A stretch of 34,690 nt of DNA. Source: an uncultured Lachnospiraceae bacterium (GTDB taxonomy: Bacteria > Bacillota > Clostridia > Lachnospirales > Lachnospiraceae). A program made the translations under genes and the position numbers. Each line of letters begins with the position of its first letter. The stretch's first letter is position 1. The stretch is taken from positions 1 to 34,690 of the forward strand of contig CANOVJ010000046.1 in NCBI GenBank assembly GCA_947570615.1, written 5' to 3'. The notes under the pieces are model-generated. The model was not told where the DNA came from. It saw only the letters and a program-made list of their open reading frames with translations, and did not search any database. Of the stretch, positions 32,231 through 34,690 are shown piece by piece.

Positions 32231-32737
32231 GAAGCCATATCCAGGCGTGACAGTAAATGATATTCAGACGGTTCTTAATCTGCGGGACGCATGGAAATAC
32301 TGTATAGAGAATATTGACGGGACAGTGGATCTGAAGTATATCTGTAAAATAAATGAGCTGGTTTCCAGAAATGAGAGTCTGCAGTGGGGGCGTTGAGAAC
32401 AGGCAAAGTCGGCGTGGGCGTCTTTCGCCCGTCAATACCTGTAAAACAAGAAGTGATAAAAGAGCTGGAAAGAATCATGGCGATAAAGGATGCCATTGAG
32501 CGGGCCATCGCATACTTCGCCTATGCCTGTAAGCGGCAGCTTTTCCGGGATGGAAACAAGAGAACGTCTACCATAGTGGCCAGTAAAATACTGATTGAGT
32601 CGGGAAACGGAATACTGACCATCGGGAAGGATCACGCGGAAGAATTTAACACCGCTCTGAACAACTGGTATCTGAACGACGAACGAAAGCCATTGGAGGA
32701 CTGTCTGAGAAAGTGTATTAAAACCCTGGAGCTTTAG
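32229..32737 (+). pseudogene. Short Fic-family gene, frameshifted in a G run
   Basis: The first frame reads MKPYPGVTVNDIQTVLNL, then YCIENIDGTVDLKYICKINE, LVSRNESLQWGR and TGA. The next frame continues ALRTGKVGVGVF..., then RAIAYFAYACKRQLFRDGNK, RTSTIVASKILIESG and the C-terminal helices. One extra G in the TGGGGG run near 32391 joins them into 169 residues. The Fic motif is RQLFRDGNKRTS: the FxDGNKR loop is kept, but the catalytic His (HPFxxGN) is replaced by Gln. I recall short Fic relatives of this kind, so loss of His may be old and the frameshift recent. It is not paired with an antitoxin that I can recognise. Confidence 0.75.
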
Positions 32738-32753
32738 CCTGAAAGGAATGCGC

Positions 32754-33551
32754 ATGAAAAACCACATCGTGGACACTTACGAAAATTACCGGGAAGAAGA
32801 CCGTCTGACCACCAACAATGCGAGACGAATCGAATTTATCACTACCGTCAGGATCCTGGAGGAGACGATTCCCTCCGGGTGTAAGGTGCTTGACTGTGCG
32901 GCGGGGACGGGCGTATATGCCTTCTGGCTTGCCGAGAGAGGGCATGATGTGACCGCCACAGATATTACTCCGAGACATATCGATCTCATCAACCAAAAGC
33001 TCAGGTCCACCGGTCACGCCATGCGGACGGCCGTTCTGGACGCCACGGATCTCTCGCTCTTTGAGGATGAGGCCTTCGACGTGGTTTTGAACATGGGGCC
33101 CTTCTATCATCTTATCGCGCAGCAACAGCGGGGAAAATGTCTGTCGGAGTGCCTGCGGGTGCTGAAAAAGGGAGGGCTTCTCGTCACGGCCTATATCCCC
33201 AGATTTTTTGTATTCCAGTACGCAGCCATGAGCGATGTGAAATACCTGGACAGTGAGCTGGCCAGGCAGTTGGTCGAAACCGGCGTACTGCGTCACGAGG
33301 ATGAGAAGTGCTTCTGGACGGACACCTATTATTCGTCAAAGGAAGAGATGGAAGCGATTTACCGCAGTCACAGCCTGAAGGTCACAGACCATTTCGCGCA
33401 GGACGGACTGGCGCCTCTTTTGTCCCGCCAGGTGGATGGCTGGGATGAGAGCCAGTTCAGAATATGGTGCGATTACCATTACAGCATCTGCCGGGAGCCG
33501 TCTGTTCTGGGGGCAGGCAATCATGTGATCATCATCGGTGAAAAAAATTAA
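32754..33551 (+). CDS. Class I SAM-dependent methyltransferase
   Basis: The 265-residue protein has the Rossmann-type SAM-binding core. Motif I is VLDCAAGTGVYAFWLAERGH, followed by VTATDITPRHID (acidic residue after strand 2), TAVLDATDLSLFEDEAFDVV, LNMGPFYHLI and CLRVLKKGGLLVTAYIP. The substrate is not predictable from sequence (UbiE/Methyltransf_11 group). ATG at 32754 with GAAAGGA seven bases upstream is preferred to ATG 32748. It is followed by a clear terminator and is intact within a region of damaged genes. Confidence 0.92.
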   Translation: MKNHIVDTYENYREEDRLTTNNARRIEFITTVRILEETIPSGCKVLDCAAGTGVYAFWLAERGHDVTATDITPRHIDLINQKLRSTGHAMRTAVLDATDLSLFEDEAFDVVLNMGPFYHLIAQQQRGKCLSECLRVLKKGGLLVTAYIPRFFVFQYAAMSDVKYLDSELARQLVETGVLRHEDEKCFWTDTYYSSKEEMEAIYRSHSLKVTDHFAQDGLAPLLSRQVDGWDESQFRIWCDYHYSICREPSVLGAGNHVIIIGEKN

Positions 33552-33578
33552 AATCAGGAAACGCCGATCACGTATCGG

Positions 33579-33613
33579 AGCGCACAGCAGGATCAGCCCT
33601 CTGTGCGCTTTTT
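33579..33613 (+). terminator. Rho-independent terminator after the methyltransferase
   Basis: Perfect stem AGCGCACAG / CTGTGCGCT with a 13-base loop, then TTTTT. The following sigma-factor remnant begins only a few bases after it. Confidence 0.85.
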
Positions 33614-33619
33614 CATGCC

Positions 33620-34483
33620 ATGGACATCGTGCAGGAGGGAGCGTACAGGGCGATGCTGAAGGCATCCTCGCTTCGAGATGAGAGTCTGGCCGGAACCTGG
33701 GTGTACCGGATTATGATCAACACGGCGAAGGAATATCTGCGGAAATACAAAAGAGAATATGAGCAGTTGGAGGAGGAAAGCGAGGCTGCGGCGGATGAGA
33801 GCATTGACCTGGATCTGCGGGAAGCGGTGGAGCGGCTTCCGCCGCAGGAGGAGACAACGGGAGCTGCACAGGAGAGCGGAGAGGAGACGAAAGGGGCGGA
33901 CGATCCCTCCGGGAAGCTGGAGGAGACCATCAAGCAGGTGAATATTGATATCGAACAGGTGACGAATCAGATGATTGAGGAGTTTCAGGCCTGTGCAGAC
34001 TCCGGGGAGAGCTACGGCGGACTGGAAATCCGCCACGAGACCGTGACGGACAATGAATCTTATTTTACATTGAAGCTCTCCGTTTTCCGCTCCTCGGGCA
34101 ACGGAATGGAGTCGTATAAGTTTTACACCATCGATAAGCACAGCGGCCGGCGGATTCAGATCGGGGATCTGTTTCAGGAGGGCAGCGGCTATGCACAGCT
34201 TCTCGGCGATGAGATCCACCGGCAGATGAAGGAAATCATGGAACGGGATGAATCGAAGGTGTACTGAGTTGACAGTGTGGATATGCCGGAGCTGAACTGG
34301 CAGGGAATTAAGGAGGATCAGAACTTCTATTTTGATGCAGGCGGGAATCTGGTTATCGTCTTTGACGAGTACGAGGTTGCGCCGGGATACATGGGAGCGC
34401 AGGAGTTTACGGTGGACAGAGCCCTGTTTGAGGGAATATTAAAGCAGCAGGGGGAGAGAAAGCCCACGGACAGTGTGGGATGA
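33620..34483 (+). pseudogene. Sigma-factor/anti-sigma (RsiV-like) fusion remnant with internal TGA
   Basis: Residues 1-75 match an ECF sigma region 2 without its beginning: MDIVQEGAYRAMLKASSLRD, GTWVYRIMINTAKEYLRKYK, DLDLREAVERLP. Region 4 is absent. A Glu/Gly-rich join leads to the extracytoplasmic part of an RsiV/DUF3298-type anti-sigma factor: VNIDIEQVTNQMIEEFQ, NESYFTLKLSVFRSSG, YKFYTIDKHSGRRIQIGDLF. TGA at 34265-34267 interrupts, and the same frame continues VDSVDMPELNWQGIKEDQNF, then VIVFDEYEVAPGYMG to 34483. In RsiV relatives a Trp is expected near this point (TGG to TGA would explain it). No ribosome site precedes 33620, where the terminator T run ends. One in-frame deletion appears to have fused two adjacent genes, and both functions should be lost. 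Confidence 0.8.
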
Positions 34484-34510
34484 AACGCCCGGCGGAGAGC
34501 AAATTCTGCG

Positions 34511-34539
34511 TTGATTTAAGGCGGCGTATCGTGTATAAT
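34511..34539 (+). promoter_or_regulatory. Strong sigma-A promoter near the right edge
   Basis: -35 TTGATT (34511-34516), 17-base spacer, perfect -10 TATAAT (34534-34539). Drives a transcript beginning near 34546 that meets a terminator within about 85 bases. Confidence 0.75.
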
Positions 34540-34544
34540 AAACA

Positions 34545-34630
34545 AAAAGCAAGCGGTCTGTACAGAAAAGGGTGATGTTTGCTGAATGTATGTTACCGCT
34601 TCGGGCAGGTGTGGCTCGAAGCGGTTTTTG
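34545..34630 (+). promoter_or_regulatory. Candidate attenuator or riboswitch-type leader
   Basis: Terminator stem ACCGCTTCG (34595-34603) / CGAAGCGGT (34617-34625) followed by TTTTT. An upstream segment AAGCGGT (34551-34557) is fully complementary to ACCGCTT (34595-34601), so an antiterminator helix could replace the terminator. AAAGGGTGATG in between resembles a ribosome site, and short frames start at 34575, 34579 and 34586. The last runs open to the window edge and could be a leader peptide or the start of the next gene. No known RNA class was recognised. From 34631 to 34690 I see only a small CGATGC / GCATCG repeat. Confidence 0.5.
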
Positions 34631-34690
34631 TCAGGTTCAATCCAAGGTGGGTCTGATTCCCCGATGCTCTGCATCGTAACTTGCTTTATC

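Noticed and set aside
34265-34267. TGA decoded as Trp or selenocysteine in the anti-sigma remnant
   Set aside because: TGA ends many clearly intact genes in the window, no SECIS-like element was seen, and the same gene already lacks other essential parts.

Overview
The window looks like a chromosomal segment of an anaerobic, moderately GC-rich Firmicute, most likely class Clostridia and probably family Lachnospiraceae. The basis is gene content (rubrerythrin, pyrBI aspartate carbamoyltransferase, FolB-FolK fusion, DUF5050-type and zinc-ribbon/DUF4352-type membrane proteins, a Ser/Thr kinase paired with an HTH protein), strong AGGAGG-type ribosome sites and sigma-A promoters. This is inference; no rRNA or other phylogenetic marker is present. 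I saw no tRNA, rRNA, CRISPR array, insertion sequence or phage gene.

Layout. 1-1544: 3' part of a hybrid histidine kinase. 1644-2300: endonuclease III. 2421-5120: a metal-efflux operon with a consensus-like ArsR/SmtB operator, a CadC-like repressor, a free-standing HMA metal-binding protein and a P1B ATPase that lacks its own HMA domain. 5269-7173 (minus): two membrane proteins, one with a Cys/His C-terminal module and one with a zinc ribbon and a DUF4352-like domain. 7435-9596: a small XRE regulator, then a membrane Ser/Thr kinase diverging from an HTH-like partner. 9761-13801: a tight four-gene operon with ATGA junctions (secreted FG-GAP-like protein, PhoB-type regulator, sensor kinase, anchored exported protein). 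It is followed by a cell-wall amidase whose upstream region carries six tandem 11-bp repeats that look like a response-regulator binding array.

14913-19833: an XRE protein with a large unassigned C-terminal domain, rubrerythrin, a VanZ-like protein, pyrI and pyrB, and a nitroreductase. 20078-21928: a response-regulator diguanylate cyclase, a PH-domain protein and a CmpB-like membrane protein. 22056-25804: the folate operon folC-folE-folP-folBK. 25801-27605: thioredoxin, a NapH-like Fe-S membrane protein with a dicluster ferredoxin, and a NifX/NifB-like protein with a His/Cys-rich tail.

From 27.6 kb to the right edge many genes are damaged: a frameshifted CPBP protease, two adjacent ABC exporter half-genes that have both lost most of the ATPase core, a frameshifted Fic-like gene, and a sigma factor/anti-sigma remnant fused in frame and interrupted by TGA. 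Intact genes among them are a DUF5050-like protein, 3-methyladenine glycosylase I and a SAM methyltransferase. The window ends in a strong promoter followed by a terminator with a competing upstream helix, which looks like an attenuator or riboswitch-type leader.
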